Shown piece after piece: positions 12,051-24,409 of a DNA stretch of 64,000 nucleotides (positions within the stretch are counted from its first letter, which is position 1; the number at the start of each line of letters is the position of its first letter). The stretch spans positions 123,347,733-123,411,732 of the forward strand of contig CM041776.1 of NCBI GenBank assembly GCA_023374045.1. Direction: 5' to 3'. The position numbers and the translations under genes were made by a program. The DNA is from Limonium bicolor. Its lineage: Eukaryota > Streptophyta > Magnoliopsida > Caryophyllales > Plumbaginaceae. Under the pieces are notes generated by a model. That model had not been told where the DNA came from. It did not search any database and saw only the letters and a list, made by a program, of their open reading frames with translations.

Positions 12051-13190
12051 GGGTTGTGGTTTTGAAAGAAAATTTGAGTTTTGAAATAACAGTTCAGTGT
12101 TAAAAGAAGTTCTTCATGGTGCCGCCATGTCTGAGGTCTTGACCAAGTCCAGCTTCTTGCTGACTGGTATGTTCTTGATACAATGGTCGGGCCGTTAGGC
12201 CTTTCCGAGGTTTCGTTATTTAATCCTTAGGACTGGTAATCCTATATTTGCTCCATTCGTCATAGCGGTACTTTAGCAAGTATTTGCGGGTTGTTAAAAG
12301 TCTTCCAACCGTCTTGTAGTTGCTGCACTTGCCCTGGGCAAGTGCGCGGGTAGGTTGTTTTTCAGTTAACGTATACCAGTTACGGTATCGTTTCCATCCA
12401 TAATTGGTGGTTTTATTAGGTCTTCATTTGATCTTTTGATCTTGGTGATCAATCTCCTGAGTCGCTTCTCAGTATACTTGACATGATTGTCGTCAATTCA
12501 GGTGTCTCCCACCTTCACTGTGGTTTTCGAGGCTTGACTTATCCTTAGGAACCACGTTGTAGTCCTATAGGTGTATGTGCTATGAATACTTTCATAGTTA
12601 TCTAAACCATGTTTGTTCGGTTATTATAGCCTCTTAGCTTGTAGGTTGGTATTAATCCAACCTCGACTAGTTCCTTAGTCGGTTTGTATACCGTTGTTGG
12701 TATTATCAAGTATTACCGTCCGTAGACTCCTTGTCTCGGGTTCGTTACTCTATCTTCCTTGCTTCATTGCGCGATTGTGCTTCTCTCCTTGCTGGCTACT
12801 CATGGTTCTCGCGACTGCGAAGCATGTCGCCCCATGGTGCCATAAATCCCATTATCCTTGTGGTTAGGATCTTCATTCCTCCGCCATTAAGTGCGGTCAT
12901 TGTCATTCAACGGGAACCGTCCTCGGGACTTCCAATTCTCGGAACCTGCCGTATGACAGGTTCTTTTTCTAATAAGGTTGTTTTGCAACTGCCAGATCGG
13001 GTTTTACCCGAGTGTGAGAGGTCTTTCCATCTCTCTGGCGTTCTTCTCCCAACTTAATACCGTGGGTTGCGGAGGGCGGGGTATGGTTGTTGTAGGTCTC
13101 CGGTTCACGCGGAAGTTCCTAACTAGCGTACCTCACACGCTAACACTCAACCCTTAGCCCTAAGTCTCTAATTCCTAACTCGGTATTTTC
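12051..13190 (-). pseudogene. element A decayed gag and protease region
   Basis: Collinear with B 33915-35050 on the opposite strand. The best patch is 12324-12346, whose complement reads GCGCACTTGCCCAGGGCAAG and resembles the GH.A...C end of a gag CCHC zinc knuckle. It lies about 0.9 kb from the PBS, as in B. The matching strings aaggcc, ccagtcagc and acttgg follow in both elements. No continuous frame remains, and a start codon cannot be chosen. Confidence 0.5.
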
Positions 13191-13212
13191 CTAAACTCGG
13201 TATTTCATCCAT

Positions 13213-13238
13213 CAGAGCGATACTTCGCTCTGATACCA
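13213..13238 (-). promoter_or_regulatory. element A primer-binding site with overlapping hairpin
   Basis: The complement of 13227-13238 is TGGTATCAGAGC, which pairs with the 3' end of initiator-Met tRNA and starts minus-strand synthesis. It is separated from the LTR end by 5 bp (13239-13243). CAGAGCGA (13213-13220) pairs perfectly with TCGCTCTG (13225-13232), so the inner half of the PBS lies in a hairpin. Confidence 0.9.
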
Positions 13239-13243
13239 CTTTT

Positions 13244-16200
13244 TGTAACACCCCTACCGCTAAAACCGTCATTACTGTACAATACTTACCTTCGCAGCGG
13301 ATACTCCATACACAACGGCGGGTGTACAATGCCGTTAGTCACCCACGTGACTACAAGGCGAGTTACAATACTACATACTATCGGTCTGATGAATTGAACA
13401 TACCGAGTACTCTACACAATACATTGCTTTCCCTTGCATACTCAACCATAATTCAAATACAACTCCAATACAATACTATACCGAGTCTACTACAATCCTT
13501 AAATTACCGATACAGTTTGGAACTTCCCATTTCACAATACATTACAAATACAAACCCTATTATACAACTACCCATGCTTACATAGCAGTCCCCGTCCTAC
13601 TCTCTCGAACGGTGGTCAGCTTCGAGTACCTGCACACTAAAAACGTTCCCCCTAGGGGGTCAGCTTACGCTGAATATGAATTTCGCATATACCGCGTGCT
13701 AACCGCGGTACGCCGACTACTTTGGGTCGGATATACATGGAGTTCATTTTACATGCATACATACATACTCATGCTACAACAATACAATAAACAATGCCTA
13801 CATACACATACAAGGTTCAATACTTACCAAGGAAGACAATTCGATAGTCAACCGTTCGTATTAGTTATTTATTCATTACTCTTTCGTTGCGTTACTCACT
13901 ACTCTGTTCGTACTGTTCAATATTCGCTACTCTACTCATACTCACTCCTTACTCTTGCAAACTCATCACTCCATGTTCAATACCTTACTCGCACACGATC
14001 CTTACTCTGTACTCGTTACTATACTTGTGCATACTCACTACTCAATACTCCATACTTACTCATACGTACTCAATACTCAATACTTACTCATACATACTCA
14101 ATACTCGGTACTCATTACATACTCATACTCACTTCTTACTCAGTACTCATTACTTTACTCATACATACGCAATACTCATTACTCATTACTTTGGCCTCTG
14201 GGCGGAGTCATACACAAGACTCGCCACCGGACCTACAATACGAGGGCTATACGCTTAGCTCCTCAAATACTCAAATGTCCGCTTTTACCGGACTACTCAA
14301 ATTCCCAACACTCTTCTCTCAGAGTATATTACAATCTCATGGATCAGCCTAGAAGTATCTCTCTTGATAACCTCCACTAGCTTAGGGAATTACCACCGTC
14401 TAGTATCCTCAGATTTAAGGGTTTCCCCAACGTATCGAATACTCTCATGTTCGGGACATTACTTACATCAGTCGGGTCCTCTCATAATGGGTCGACTAAT
14501 TGCTAAGGGGTTTGGAGATCCCTCATCATTCTTTACTACTCTCATGGTTCATGTCTTGCACCAAGTTTAGTTCCTCTAATAGAGGTTACTTATATACTTC
14601 CACTACTTATTATTTGTGGATTGTTCATTTCGATTCTCCTACCGTTATCGGAAGGTTATTACTCCCGTACACTCTCTCACATTCTAGTGAGTTCATTGGT
14701 TTGCGTTGTCGTTTATTGATTCGTTAGTTTAGTGCGTTGCTACGGTTCCATTAGTTCACAACATGACTCTTACTACGAGTCAATACACAACTGGACTCAT
14801 CTATGAGTCGATCTACGCACTAAATGAAGCCACACAATCAACAAGAAGGTTAGCTCATACAGCATACAGCAAGACATACAGTGATAGGCAATAAACCGTT
14901 TTCATGCTTTAGTCTTGATTAGCCGGCATACAGCACACAAATCAACGTAACTCGGTTAGCATACGGGGCATGAGAAAATCATACCTTTTTCCGGAATTTA
15001 CTTCACCGGGTGTTCCCTTGTTCCTTTGGTTCACTCTCGTTCCTCGAGCCTTATTCTTGAACCTCCGGCTACATGCCAAATGGTTCCATTAATACTAAGC
15101 TTTGCAATACATACATAACCACTACTCCCGTACTTACCCCGTTATCCCGTGTTTCGGTTTAACTTAATGTTCTTAAACTTACAACTTTCTTAATTACTTC
15201 TCATACTTGTTTACACTTCTTAGGGCCTTTAAAGGTCACCAAACAAGGCCTTAACAACTTCTAAAACCATTACCAATCAATCCCCCATGTTTAGAACCCT
15301 TAAAAACACTCTCTGCTGAATTCTGGGGGTGGTCCGGGACTTGGTCCGGACCCTAAGTCCCGGACCAATGCTTCTGTGTACTTTCGGCTGATTTTTAGAC
15401 CTGGTCCTGGACTTGGTCCTGGACTTAAGTCCCGGACCAATTCCTGCATTCACTCTCGGGCCTTTTTTTGAAGCGGTCCGGGACTTGGTACATATCCTAA
15501 GTCCCGGACCCTGCTAAAAACTGCTATTAAGGTCATTTTTCAACCCCAAATCAACCCATAATCCACCCCTAATCATTCCATAAACTTTCCACAAGTTTCC
15601 TACATAATTATACACCTCAAAACACTCCTTAAACCACCTCAAATCCATGGTCCAATCCATACTCAACTTCTTGCCCAATTTCTACCAATTTCCATTCTCA
15701 TTTCTACAACTTGCACACTTGTGCATTTCTACACTTCTCTTTGCATTTTGCATCTTGTCCTAACTTCATTTTACCATTCCAATTCATTTCAATCGACTAC
15801 ACTACCTATACCCAAGTCCAACTCTCTTTTTACCAAATCTTGCACACTAATTTTCCTAGTTTCTACAATGCATTTTCTACACTTCTTGCTACAGATTTTA
15901 CACTCTTTTATTCACATACCACTACTACTATTCCATGGTTACTAAACATCTCTAATAAACCCAATACACATCTTGGTTCTCCCATTCACCAAGTCATTCT
16001 TAATTCACAATTCCTACTAAAATTTCGCCATAGTTCACCTACTTTCCTTACTTATCCACACATGTCCTTTCTCATCAAATTCATCCCTATCCTAGCCAAA
16101 CCACAAGGGTTCTACCAGCACACATACAAAATCCCAATACACCAATACTTCTCAATTACAATACCAACACATATTACTTCCTCAAAAGCTATACTAATAC

Positions 16201-17690
16201 ACATACACCATTCATTAGGCTCTAAGGCCTACAAATCCAATTTTTGCTCACAAATACTCAAACATCCACAACTACAATACTAGTACAATAGTTTGGTTGG
16301 GTTTCTTTTTGTTTACCCATTCCCATTACACTAATGCATTAATTAAGCATTAAGAAGGAGCTCTTACCTTGAGCTTTTGATTCCTTCATTTCTTTTCCAT
16401 TTCTCCTCTTCCTCTCTTTCTTGTCCAAATCGGTTTGTGTGGGGAATGGAGTTGCCAAACTCCATTCCCATCACCCAAGCACACAAAGACAAGTATAATT
16501 AATACACTAACTCTTAGATTTATACTAACTCATTGAGGTGCTCAAAACAAGATTTCTAGGGTTTACCTTTGGAGTGTTTTAGGAGGGGTTTTAGCCCTTG
16601 GTTCAAGAAGGAGAATCCACCACCATTGCTAGGTGAAATTGAAGCTCAAAAGAGAGAGAAAATAAGGCATTACAAAGGGCCAAAATCGACTACCAAAGGA
16701 AGGTGGAGAAAACTTGAATCTTTTATGGAGATTTTTACCTTGTTGGAAAGAGGAGACTCCAAGCTCCATAATGGTGTGCTTTTCTCTTCAAATGGGGAAA
16801 ACCCATGGAGATGAAGTTGCTCATTTTCGGATTTTGAAAAGATAGAAATGTAGAGCTTGAAGAGAGGAGCAAGAATATGTACTTTTTTTCTCATTTGGAG
16901 CTTTAATATGGCTTGAGTATGAGGTAGAAGGTGGAGTTGCCATGGGAGCTGGTTGGAGAGCTCAAAAATCGGTAGCCACCAGAGGAGGAAGAAGAGAGGG
17001 TTCAGGAGGGGGAGTGCTCACGTAGGAAAGAAAGGAATGGGAGGAGAGAGAGAAGGAAAGGTAGTATAAGTTGCTTTTTGCTTTATTACTTATGCTTTTT
17101 TTTGATTTATTATTAGTTAACTAGTGTGTGTGTGTGTGAGAGGCTGAATTAATTGTTAAAACCGGCCCCCTATTGTACTACTAGGGAGCGTTTCTCGTCT
17201 TTTACAGAAAACGCTCGTTATTTACCCGGTTTCGGTACTGTTCACTAACCGGGCCCGTTTTCCGGAATTTTCTCGTTTCTTTATTTTTATTGGTTATTAA
17301 GCTTCCGTTAATGCTTAATTATAGTTATTTAATGAACTATAATTTTTACGGGTTCGTTTGACCACTTACAATCACGTTTTCGAGTTTTCTCGAAAAACGT
17401 GCGCTAAAGCTCTATTAGCGTTTAATACATTATTTGGATCCGTTTTCTTCGGGAATCATTCCCGTATACTAATTAGGCATGAATAAGCCCTATGAATCCT
17501 TATAATACTCTAACCGAGGTCTCGTACCTCCTATGGTTATTTAACGCTTATTTTAGCGTTTTTTCGCTTTCTAAGCGTTTCTCATTTCTTTTGGATTTAT
17601 TTTCCTTACCAAAATTACTTAGGCACTATTAGGCCCTTAAATACCATATTAAAATAATCTATTCACCATATTTAAGTTCGGGGTATTTCA
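13244..17690 (-). repeat. element A 5' LTR (4447 bp)
   Basis: Direct repeat partner of 3575-8031 and the upstream LTR in element sense. Twin hairpin at 13648-13673, TACTCA array at about 13875-14195, hairpin array at 15331-15510 and terminus GGGGTATTTCA at 17690. The middle hairpin has gained an extra GGACTTGGTCCT unit compared with the left copy. Stem 3 here is a perfect 12-bp stem (15475-15486 with 15499-15510), where the left LTR lacks one G. Confidence 0.9.
15331..15510. repeat. hairpin array in A right LTR (three stems, middle one enlarged)
   Basis: Stem 1: 15331-15342 with 15355-15366. Stem 2: about 15403-15438, enlarged by a duplicated GGACTTGGTCCT. Stem 3: 15475-15486 with 15499-15510. 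All use GGTCC(G/T)GGACTT paired with AAGTCCCGGACC. This shows that the array changes size between the two LTRs of a single insertion. Confidence 0.8.
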
Positions 17691-19114
17691 TTTATAAATA
17701 AGATCACAGATTTTCCTTTTACCAGTTCCATATTAATCCATAATCCGATCCGAGTTTTCGTTATAAAATTCCAAATTGCAATCCGTCGCGTGACCAATCA
17801 AGATCGCGAAAAAAATTAAATCCACACCACAAACACATAGCAAGCATATCACTCTTCTCATGCATACACACATACCAGAACTGAGGAAGCCCTCGGAACC
17901 ACTCGGACCATAAGACACGTACCGTACACCGATATAGTATTAGGTGCGGGACCACGATCACCCTCTGTCCTTTGTTAACTCAACTCCACCAACCCGGTCT
18001 ACTGGAAGTAATCTAACATAGTATTCTAAATCTCGAAACCCATGCACCCGGACAAGATAAGTTCTAGCCTCTATCCCGTAATAAATTCTAGTCGGTTATT
18101 CGTTTGACTGTCTTTCGTTACTCTTGGGATTAGATATTATTGTACGTTAATGTTGCGAGTACGCATTCAGTTGGTAATTCGACAATGTTTTCCATTGAGA
18201 ATTAAAATCATTGATAACTTACATATTACCGGATCGTTTACGTGTTGCATACATTTTTCGTATATGGTTTGCATGGAGTTAAATCCTCTAACTACGTTTA
18301 TCGTCTACGCTCCCGTTCTCACGTGGTGGCATAGTTGTTAATTACGTATGCAGCGTGTAGTATTAGTTGTTGCTATATTTATTTTAATCGTTGCATTTTT
18401 ATTTCTAACCATATATCATCGTACATGACTTTGTCGGTCATATTATATGTTCCTTTTTCTTAAAAATCATGTTATACGAATTGTAACATTTCCCGAATGG
18501 ATATATCGTCATTTCATGAAATGTTTATGAGGTATGTCTATGCCATAATAATTTTCTATGGCATAGCTCTTCATAACTTAACATAATGTCACTTATATCA
18601 TTGTAAACGTTATTCTTATTTTCAGCCTATATTTCCGAAATTCTCCATCAATCCCCTTAGTTTCAAAAATTACATTCTTGTTCCCATGCCTTCTTATTTA
18701 TTTGCAAAACCAACCCAATTATAATTCTTGTCACATTCCTCTCTTATTTAATTATAACCTATGTTTTCAAACCTTATAATATATATACCATATATATAGA
18801 TGTAACGCCCATTTAGTACCATACTTGTACATCTTTCGAAAATTATATCTTTCCATCTCTTTTTATTTACTTTACAAACCAACCAAATATTATTCTTGTC
18901 ACAATTCTATTCTATTTAATTATAACCTAAGGTTTTCCAACCTTAATATATATATACTATACATATACGATTTACACTCCAGCCACACTATTTATGCATA
19001 TATACATTTTCGGAATTCATTTATCACCCATAACTTCTTTTATTCGTAATTCATCCCTCTTACTTTAGAAACTTACAATTGTAATTCTTAACTTTATACT
19101 ATACATAATAATTA
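17691..19114 (-). repeat. old LTR 'F', second fragment
   Basis: Continues fragment 2462-3574 across element A, as the near-matching 5-mers TTTAC/TTTAT imply. It is AT-rich and non-coding. It contains a direct duplication with units at about 18690-18800 and 18850-18960 (shared string aattataacctatg or its variant, each followed by TA-rich sequence). The last 9 bases, TAATAATTA (19106-19114), are the left target duplication of the Mutator-like element. Confidence 0.55.
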
Positions 19115-19604
19115 GGGAAAAGTACATCCCCCACACCATGGAGGTTTGGTGATTTTCACAGCCCACCCATGTAGTTTGGGAAATTATTTGCCCAAACCAC
19201 CACTTTACCTCCGTTTTTCATCTGTCACTCTAACACTCACTTCCGTTAGTGTGCCCATGTGGCATCCCACCATTCGCTCCCCCAAATGCTGACATGGATA
19301 TCCTTTCTTCATCTGTCCGCTTCTCCCCCTCTCTATTTGGTTTCACTCTCTCCATCCCCCGGACGACCGTCATACGACACTTCAAACTTACTGCAATGGT
19401 GGTTCCTCTCTTCGCATCTGCACTCGCATCTTTCTCGTCGCCCTTTCTATCCCTTGGTGTTGATTTTTTGATCATCTGCGAACCCTTCTCCTCTTCGCAT
19501 CTGCTCGTGCCCTAGTATATGCTCGATTACTTTTCTATCCATTGCGAGCTGATTTTGCTCATGTGCGAACCCTAACAGACGGGTATCTGAACTCAAGCCC
19601 TAGC
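19115..19604 (+). repeat. Mutator-like element left terminal inverted repeat
   Basis: Inverted partner of 22232-22705. It starts at GGGAAAAGTACATCC and loses similarity after tcaagccctagc. Short open frames here (on both strands, about 19230-19515) have partners in the other repeat only as fragments, and I do not treat them as genes. Confidence 0.85.
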
Positions 19605-19870
19605 ATGGACAGAAGAATATCCACCAACTTGTACTGATGTACTATTGATTCAAGGTTTATGAAGTAGAATTGTGATGGCGTTTGTCAGACTTCAACTTTG
19701 AAGCGAGAAGTATGTTGTATTTTTTTTGTTGTTGTCTGAATACAATGGACGGAAGTATACCCACTAACTTATTACTGATGTTCTTATTTTTGTAGGTTTC
19801 TGAAGTACAAATGTGTTGGTGTTTGTCAAACTTCGACAGAGCAGGAGACTTTGAAGGGAGAAGTAGTGCA
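19600..19870 (+). repeat. imperfect direct repeat, two copies
   Basis: The segments at about 19607-19715 and 19740-19865 share ordered strings such as atggac.gaag.ata, ccac.aactt, gtttgtca.acttc and tttgaag.gagaagta, separated by roughly 135 bases. It is a diverged tandem duplication just inside the left inverted repeat. Confidence 0.55.
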
Positions 19871-20164
19871 CTGTTGTTGTGTCTGTAGTGTTGGTTGCTG
19901 CTGTTTTTCTAATTTTGTGTTCAATGGATCAAGTAAGCTGGTGCTTAGTCACCACTTTTGTAAGGATGGCACTCGGTGTGAACCACTAGTACTATGTTGT
20001 GGTCTGGATGATGACCAAAACCTCCCTAACAGTTGTTGATGGCTATCGGATTCTATTCAATAGGTGACATTAATGAATGAGGAAGTGTGGTGTTGTATGT
20101 TGACAGCATGAGGTTGTCTGTTAATTTGTTGTTTCGGACAACTCATGACAGCTTTTATGATTAA

Positions 20165-20300
20165 GTATTCTTGTTTAAGTTTTCTTAACATCGTTCTTGT
20201 TCAAAAATCTTGTTTCACAATTCTTGTTTCAGAATTATTGTGAATTCTTGTTCAGAATCTTGTTCTGAATTCATGTTCAGAATTCTTGTTTTAAACCTGT
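20165..20300. repeat. TTCTTGTTCAGAA-rich low-complexity tract
   Basis: Repeated cttgttcagaat, cttgtttcagaatt and cttgttctgaatt units. Several are self-complementary (TTCTGAA-like cores), so the tract can fold. No function is evident. Confidence 0.6.
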
Positions 20301-20650
20301 ACTTTGTAGTAGGACATATCATCGATAGCATGAAGGCAGTTGTGGACAGAAACATGTAACTTACATTAGAGTAAAATATGAGATACTTAGAGTACATACA
20401 GAGGGAAATATGAGACACATTAGAGTACATACAGAGGGAATATGAGACACATTGAGTACCATACAGAGGGCTAAAACATTAGAGTATCACTACTAATACA
20501 TTCAAAATCACTAGTACATTTGAAATATTGTACAATAACTACACTAAAACTATCTTTAAAACCACACCACGATTGCACCAACTACTACATAACAGAGAAT
20601 GATGAGTTATTAAGCTCAGACTTCAGATCAACTCTATCTCTTCAACTCCG

Positions 20651-20921
20651 CTAGTCATCTCTGAGTTGACGCAGTTGCTGTTGAATGATCATATCGACGT
20701 TGGTATCATTTGAGTTGACCTCCCCACCATTGTAAATTTCAGGTCTCAATAGATGCATATTGTGGCTCCAATTCATACCACCACTTGAAGATGCCATTAG
20801 CACAATCACATCGATAAAACAATTTTGAAGGATTGCCACATGTCTCCGCAATGAACAACCGAGCATTCCTCTTGCAACGACACTTCACATTAACAAATGT
20901 AAAAGCGACTGCGACTGTCAT
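20651..20921 (-). pseudogene. GRF-type zinc-finger remnant inside the Mutator-like element
   Basis: The frame at 20739-20921 (60 residues) contains KCRC at residues 13-16, GNPSKLFYRC at 29-38 and IFKWWYELE at 44-52. GRF zinc fingers have C.C, then NPGR.F..C, then FF.W with acidic residues, so order and spacing agree, with SK replacing GR and one cysteine out of place. The frame stops soon after; a second frame (20651-20866) carries a Gln/Arg-rich tail that could be the shifted continuation. Short GRF proteins are common in plants, often as repeated copies. I judge this a decayed captured fragment; nucleic-acid binding is the family's known role. Confidence 0.5.
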
Positions 20922-21054
20922 TACTTTTGCTGTTTAATGATGACATAGTGTAGCAACTAACCTACTGTGAGTGAATAACAACAGTAGCAAAGAAGTATAA
21001 CATCATTAGGATCATTGCCCTGCTCACCAATAACAGATCAAGTTACAACATAGA

Positions 21055-21860
21055 TTAATCAAATGAGAAGTGTGAGCTCAGATTAGGATTTTAGCCCCAT
21101 CATCATAGCTTTAGTGCAGCAATACAGTAGATCATACAACAAAGTGGAGCAATTCCATTGTTTTAATAAATGGCCAGGAGCAACATATGGTATAGTAGTC
21201 AATGTATGTTATTTTCTAGCTTCTCAATCAGGAAAAACAATTGAAAAACATACGAATACTGCTACCACTAAACCAGATGAGAAATCAATGTACCGCTACA
21301 ACACTATGCAATGTGAAGGATCAGAATAAAACTGGGATCACCGGGTATGGGGGCAATTCTTTAACAAATCATAAACAACACATTCCAGGAATGGTAACAA
21401 GTATCTGCCCATAATTCAAACAGCAAGTAGAGCTAGGGTTCATAATCGACCCATATAAAACAGCCAAGTAGAGCTAAAAAACAGAATACCCATATAAACA
21501 ACAGGCAGACCAAGTTACATCATCAATGACAAAGTGTGAGCTTAGATTAGGATTAGCCCCATCATCACAGCTTTAGTGCAGCAATACCAGTAGATCATAC
21601 AACAAAGTGGAGCAATTCAATTGTTTTCATCAAATGGCCAGGAGCATATATGGTATAGTAGTCAATTATAGGTTATTTTCCAGCTTCTCACATCAGGAAA
21701 AACAATGAAAACATACGAATACTGCTACCACTGAACTAGATGAGATAATCAATGGTACCGCTACAACAATAATGAAATGTGAAGGATCAGAAAAAACTGG
21801 GATCACCAGGTATGGGGGGCAATTCTTTAACAAATCATAAACAACATCATTTCACAAAGG
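21055..21860. repeat. ~470-bp direct duplication inside the Mutator-like element
   Basis: About 21062-21400 and 21530-21870 are near copies: both contain gattaggat, agccccatcatca, cagctttagtgcagca or its close variant, aacaaagtggagcaatt and actgggatcacc. Differences are small indels and scattered substitutions. A 71-residue frame at 21114-21329 is not preserved in the second copy, so it is not a gene. Confidence 0.8.
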
Positions 21861-22231
21861 TCGTGACAAAATGTGCCCATAATTCAAACAGCAAGCATAG
21901 CTAGGGTTCAAATCAAACCAAAAAAACAGCAAGCAGAGCTAGAATCGACCCAGGAGGAAACAAACAAGAAGAGCTAGGGTTCATAGTCGACCCATATATC
22001 AGCAGGTAGAGCTTGATTCACCCAAGGAAACAACAAGTAGCAGAGCTAGGGTTCACAATCGGCCCAGAAAACAGTAACCAGAGCTAGGGTTCACAATCAA
22101 CCCGAAAAACAACAAGCAAAGCTGAGGTTCACAATCGACGCAGTGCTAGCCATTACAATCGACCAGTATAACAACAAGTCACGACCCAGTGGATCATCGA
22201 CTAACATAACACAACAAACAAAGCAGGCAGA
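21415..22231. repeat. subterminal degenerate minisatellite (GAGCTAGGGTTC units)
   Basis: At least nine irregular units containing agagctagggttca, (a/g)atcgacccat or a variant, and aacagcaag, spaced roughly 40-60 bases apart, lie directly inside the right inverted repeat. Subterminal repeat arrays are known in Mutator-type elements and can serve as transposase sites; that role here is inference. Confidence 0.65.
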
Positions 22232-22705
22232 GCTAGGGCTTGAGTTCAGATACCCGTCTGTTAGGGTTCGCACATGAGCAAAATCAGCTCACAAGAGTAA
22301 TCGAGCATATACGAGGGCGACGAGCAGATGCGAAGAGGAGAAGAGTTCGCAGATGAGCGAAAAATCAACACGCAAGGGATAGAAGAGGGCGACGAGCAGA
22401 TACGAGTGCAGATGCGAAGAGGAGAACCACCATTGCAGTAGTGAGTCGAGTACAGATACGGGGGATGGAGAGAGTGAAACCAAATAGAGAGGCAGAGAGG
22501 CGGACAGATGAAGAAAGGATAGCCATGTCAGCATTTGGGGGAGCGAATGGTGGGATGCCACATGGGCAACACTAACGAAAGTGAGTGTTTGAGTGACGGA
22601 TGAAAAATGGAGGTAAAGTGGTGGTTGGGCAAAGTAATTTCCCAAACTACATGGGTGGGCTGTGAAAATACACCAAACCTCATGGGTGGGGGATGTAATT
22701 TTCCC
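22232..22705 (-). repeat. Mutator-like element right terminal inverted repeat
   Basis: Inverted copy of 19115-19604, ending ATTTTCCC at 22705, followed by the target duplication TAATAATTA at 22706-22714. Divergence from the left repeat is moderate with several indels, indicating an older insertion. Confidence 0.85.
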
Positions 22706-22714
22706 TAATAATTA

Positions 22715-23728
22715 TTTAAATCTCAATTTCAACCTAGATTTTCTTCCAAATTCCATACAACCCACAAACTTAATTTAGTTCCGGTTTACACTCTAATTTT
22801 CAGTAATTTATAACTTAACCCCACAAGTTTATAAATGTAACATGTTACCATTTAAACTACATGTTATATCTTTAATTCGTTAAATCACAAGAATCAACCC
22901 CATATCTTTACTTATTATGAATAGGCCCCACTATTCTTACTATTTTCATTACAACCCTATATTTCCCAAAATCACACAATTTCGGGAAAGGTTTTACAAT
23001 AGTTGTATTTTAACACTTAAACCATATATTATACACATGATTGTTATACTACCGAAAATACCCCAAAATTTTTCCATTATTCTAAACAGGCCCTTAGGGA
23101 CTAAAAATCAAAATTATAGTCCTCATCTTTTCGGTAATTTATAATATAACCCCCTATAATTTTAAAATTCTATTTTTCAGCTTAATGTTTATTAAATCTC
23201 CAATTTAATTAAATTAAATTTCCTAAATTAGTTAAACTTCTATATAGTCAAGGTTGACCATTGACTTTCTCTCTTTCAACCACATTTATTAATATTACGA
23301 AAAGACCCATTTAATTCCCTAATTTTGCATTTAACCTCTTTAACCTTTATAACCTCATAAATTATGTTCTTAAGATTCCCAATATAATTTCCCCACATTT
23401 TTAATTTATTTGTACCCTATAATTCTTTTAATTGTGGTTTTTACCCCATTATAATTCCCTTGTTCTTTTTGTAAGTTTTATAAGTTACTTAAATCATGTC
23501 AAAACTTAGTAATTCTCACCAATATTTTCCTTAGGATGTTCGTTGGTGATTATGCCTAACATATTCTCATTTAACACCAAAATCTATATAATTCTTTTTC
23601 TCCCCTAAATTCACTAATTACAATTTAAAGTTCAACTAATTAATTTGCTATGGCCTAAGAAATCGGCCTTAAATATAGTTTAAATTTTGCTTCCAAATAT
23701 CATTAAAATGTTGCCAAGACTTACTATC
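22715..23728 (-). repeat. old LTR 'F', third fragment
   Basis: Continues the sequence interrupted by the Mutator-like element, as its perfect 9-bp duplication shows. AT-rich and non-coding. It ends at CTATC (23724-23728), the left target duplication of solo LTR D. Confidence 0.55.
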
Positions 23729-24409
23729 TGTAACGCCCCTATTTAACAAAATGCAGCGGAAATAAAATACTTGGGTGGTTACAAATCATCAGGTTCCAAA
23801 CACCCGGCACCAAACCTCACCAATTACAACTTATAATACTACAAATGCTACGGTATGAACTCGAGAAAACATAATAAAAGCAACATATACAAACTCTCCA
23901 CAATCCCTAATTTCCATCCCAATCACTCATCCTCTTCGTGGCCACCTGTATAACAATTCGTACCTGTAAGATGAAACCAAGCAGCCACCCCGGGAGGGGT
24001 GAGTAGTTCCCTGGAATGGAACTAGTACAATTCTTTAAACCAATAAATTAAAAATATAATTCTTCAAATAAAATAGTAACATGAAAACAAACTCTTAAAA
24101 GCAAAACAGAGAAAAGCACTTCAAAACAATCAAGTTAAAGAGAAAAGAAAACAAGAAAAGCTAGAGATAAAGAACTTCCAAACCCAGTCATCCACTTAAG
24201 AGGTCACACCATAAAGTTAGTAAGCATTCATTGTTGATGTTAGAACCAATTCTGGTTAAGAAGAGAAAGACTCAGGTAGTCACAAAGGACTAGGAATGAT
24301 ATGAATACCCATAACCTGTGGTAGACAGTTTATGTCTCCACCATTTCAGAAAGTTGATTCCCATAGACAAACATACTCAAGAGTGGAATAAAACCAATTG
24401 GAGAGATGG

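Larger units (their letters stand above)
3575..17690 (-). mobile_element. element A: complete LTR retrotransposon, degenerate interior
   Basis: Two nearly identical LTRs (3575-8031 and 13244-17690) flank a 5.2-kb interior. Orientation is minus: the PBS complement (13227-13238) lies 5 bp inside the right-hand LTR and the polypurine-tract complement (8032-8047) abuts the left-hand LTR. LTR ends are TGAAATACCCC and GGGGTGTTACA in element sense. Flanking 5-mers are TTTAC and TTTAT, a 4/5 match to a 5-bp target duplication. The interior carries decayed Ty3/gypsy-type gag-pol, and no frame is long enough for a working protein. Few substitutions between the LTRs suggest a fairly recent insertion into LTR F. 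Confidence 0.9.
19115..22705. mobile_element. Mutator-like element with ~480-bp inverted termini
   Basis: The left end GGGAAAAGTACATCCCCC is matched in inverted orientation by the right end GGGGGATGTAATTTTCCC. Inverted repeats run 19115-19604 and 22232-22705. A perfect 9-bp duplication TAATAATTA flanks the element (19106-19114 and 22706-22714). Long inverted repeats with a 9-bp duplication are characteristic of Mutator/MULE transposons. At 3.6 kb with no transposase-like frame it is non-autonomous. Its centre holds a degenerate GRF-type zinc-finger remnant and several internal repeats. Confidence 0.9.

Noticed and set aside
22289..22645. 118-residue minus frame and smaller frames in the Mutator-like inverted repeats
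   Set aside because: They lie wholly within the inverted repeats, and the other repeat does not keep the frame.
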